The position numbers were made by a program, and so were the translations under genes. From CF-161 sp035259145 (GTDB lineage: Bacteria; Chloroflexota; Dormibacteria; Dormibacterales; Dormibacteraceae): 5,447 nt of DNA. The stretch covers positions 1 through 5,447 of the forward strand of contig DATFWQ010000068.1 of NCBI GenBank assembly GCA_035259145.1, in the 5' to 3' direction. Numbering within the stretch: position 1 is the stretch's first letter; each line of letters begins with the position of its first letter. Below, one piece after another: positions 5,372 to 5,447 of this stretch. Under the pieces are notes generated by a model. That model saw only the letters and a list, made by a program, of their open reading frames with translations, was not told where the DNA came from and ran no database searches.

Positions 5372-5447
5372 ATGTGGCAAAGCGAGGTCAGCATCGATAT
5401 CGACGTCCCGGTTTCGGAGGTCTACCGCTACCTGGCGGACTTTCCAC
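5372..5447 (+). CDS. SRPBCC/polyketide cyclase-like protein, 5' part only
   Basis: The first 25 codons read MWQSEVSIDIDVPVSEVYRY followed by LADFP. This matches the opening of the START-like SRPBCC fold: a first beta strand with alternating hydrophobic residues (VSIDIDVP), then the short helix with a V(Y/W)xYLADF motif that begins the ligand pocket. Members bind hydrophobic ligands or act as cyclases, toxins or coenzyme Q-binding proteins; the subtype cannot be told from this piece. The gene is divergent from the kinase and continues past the window edge. Confidence 0.75.
   Translation, partial: MWQSEVSIDIDVPVSEVYRYLADFP

Noticed and set aside
1..5447. CRISPR array, tRNA, rRNA, or a defence/toxin-antitoxin system
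   Set aside because: No regularly spaced short repeats, no tRNA-like cloverleaf and no recognisable effector pair were seen on either strand.

Overview
The window is GC-rich throughout (roughly two thirds G+C by eye). It reads as a chromosomal segment of a free-living bacterium with much decayed mobile DNA. The histidine kinase architecture, the unknown-function protein and the style of the intron remnant suit a high-GC environmental lineage such as Chloroflexota. That assignment is an inference; no rRNA or marker gene is present.

Layout. Positions 1-708 hold the 3' part of a dead group II intron. Its maturase/reverse transcriptase is shattered by frameshifts, a stop and internal deletions, yet domain V and a domain VI with a bulged branch-point A are still recognisable. 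Positions 709-948 hold no intact gene but carry the first copy of a diverged 49-bp direct repeat and the start region of the next gene. Positions 949-2421 (+) encode a 490-aa protein that resembles DUF6930/DUF7309-type proteins, with an unassigned C-terminal half. A good Shine-Dalgarno and ATG at 930 lie out of frame with it, across a GGCT tandem duplication. Positions 2435-2483 hold the second repeat copy, followed at once by a C-terminal remnant of a DDE integrase/transposase (2485-2684).

Positions 2903-3341 are a junction of two gene fragments on opposite strands: a cupin protein lacking its natural N-terminus (-) and the last 56 residues of an FtsX/MacB-type ABC permease (+), meeting near 3166-3171. 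Positions 3395-4996 (-) encode the best-supported gene, a soluble PAS-GAF-HisKA_3-HATPase sensor kinase with no response regulator in view. A 375-bp divergent intergenic region follows, with a CCCCC/GGGGG hairpin and a doubtful small ORF. From 5372 (+) an SRPBCC-like protein begins behind a strong GGAGG ribosome binding site and runs off the window.

The genes do not form a pathway or operon. The alternating strands, truncated genes and paired mobile-element scars indicate repeated insertion, deletion and rearrangement between the left edge and about 3340, next to a conserved kinase. I found no convincing new system. The most informative signals are the decayed intron with its retained catalytic RNA, the repeat pair around the unknown gene, and the apparent 4-bp slip at that gene's start.
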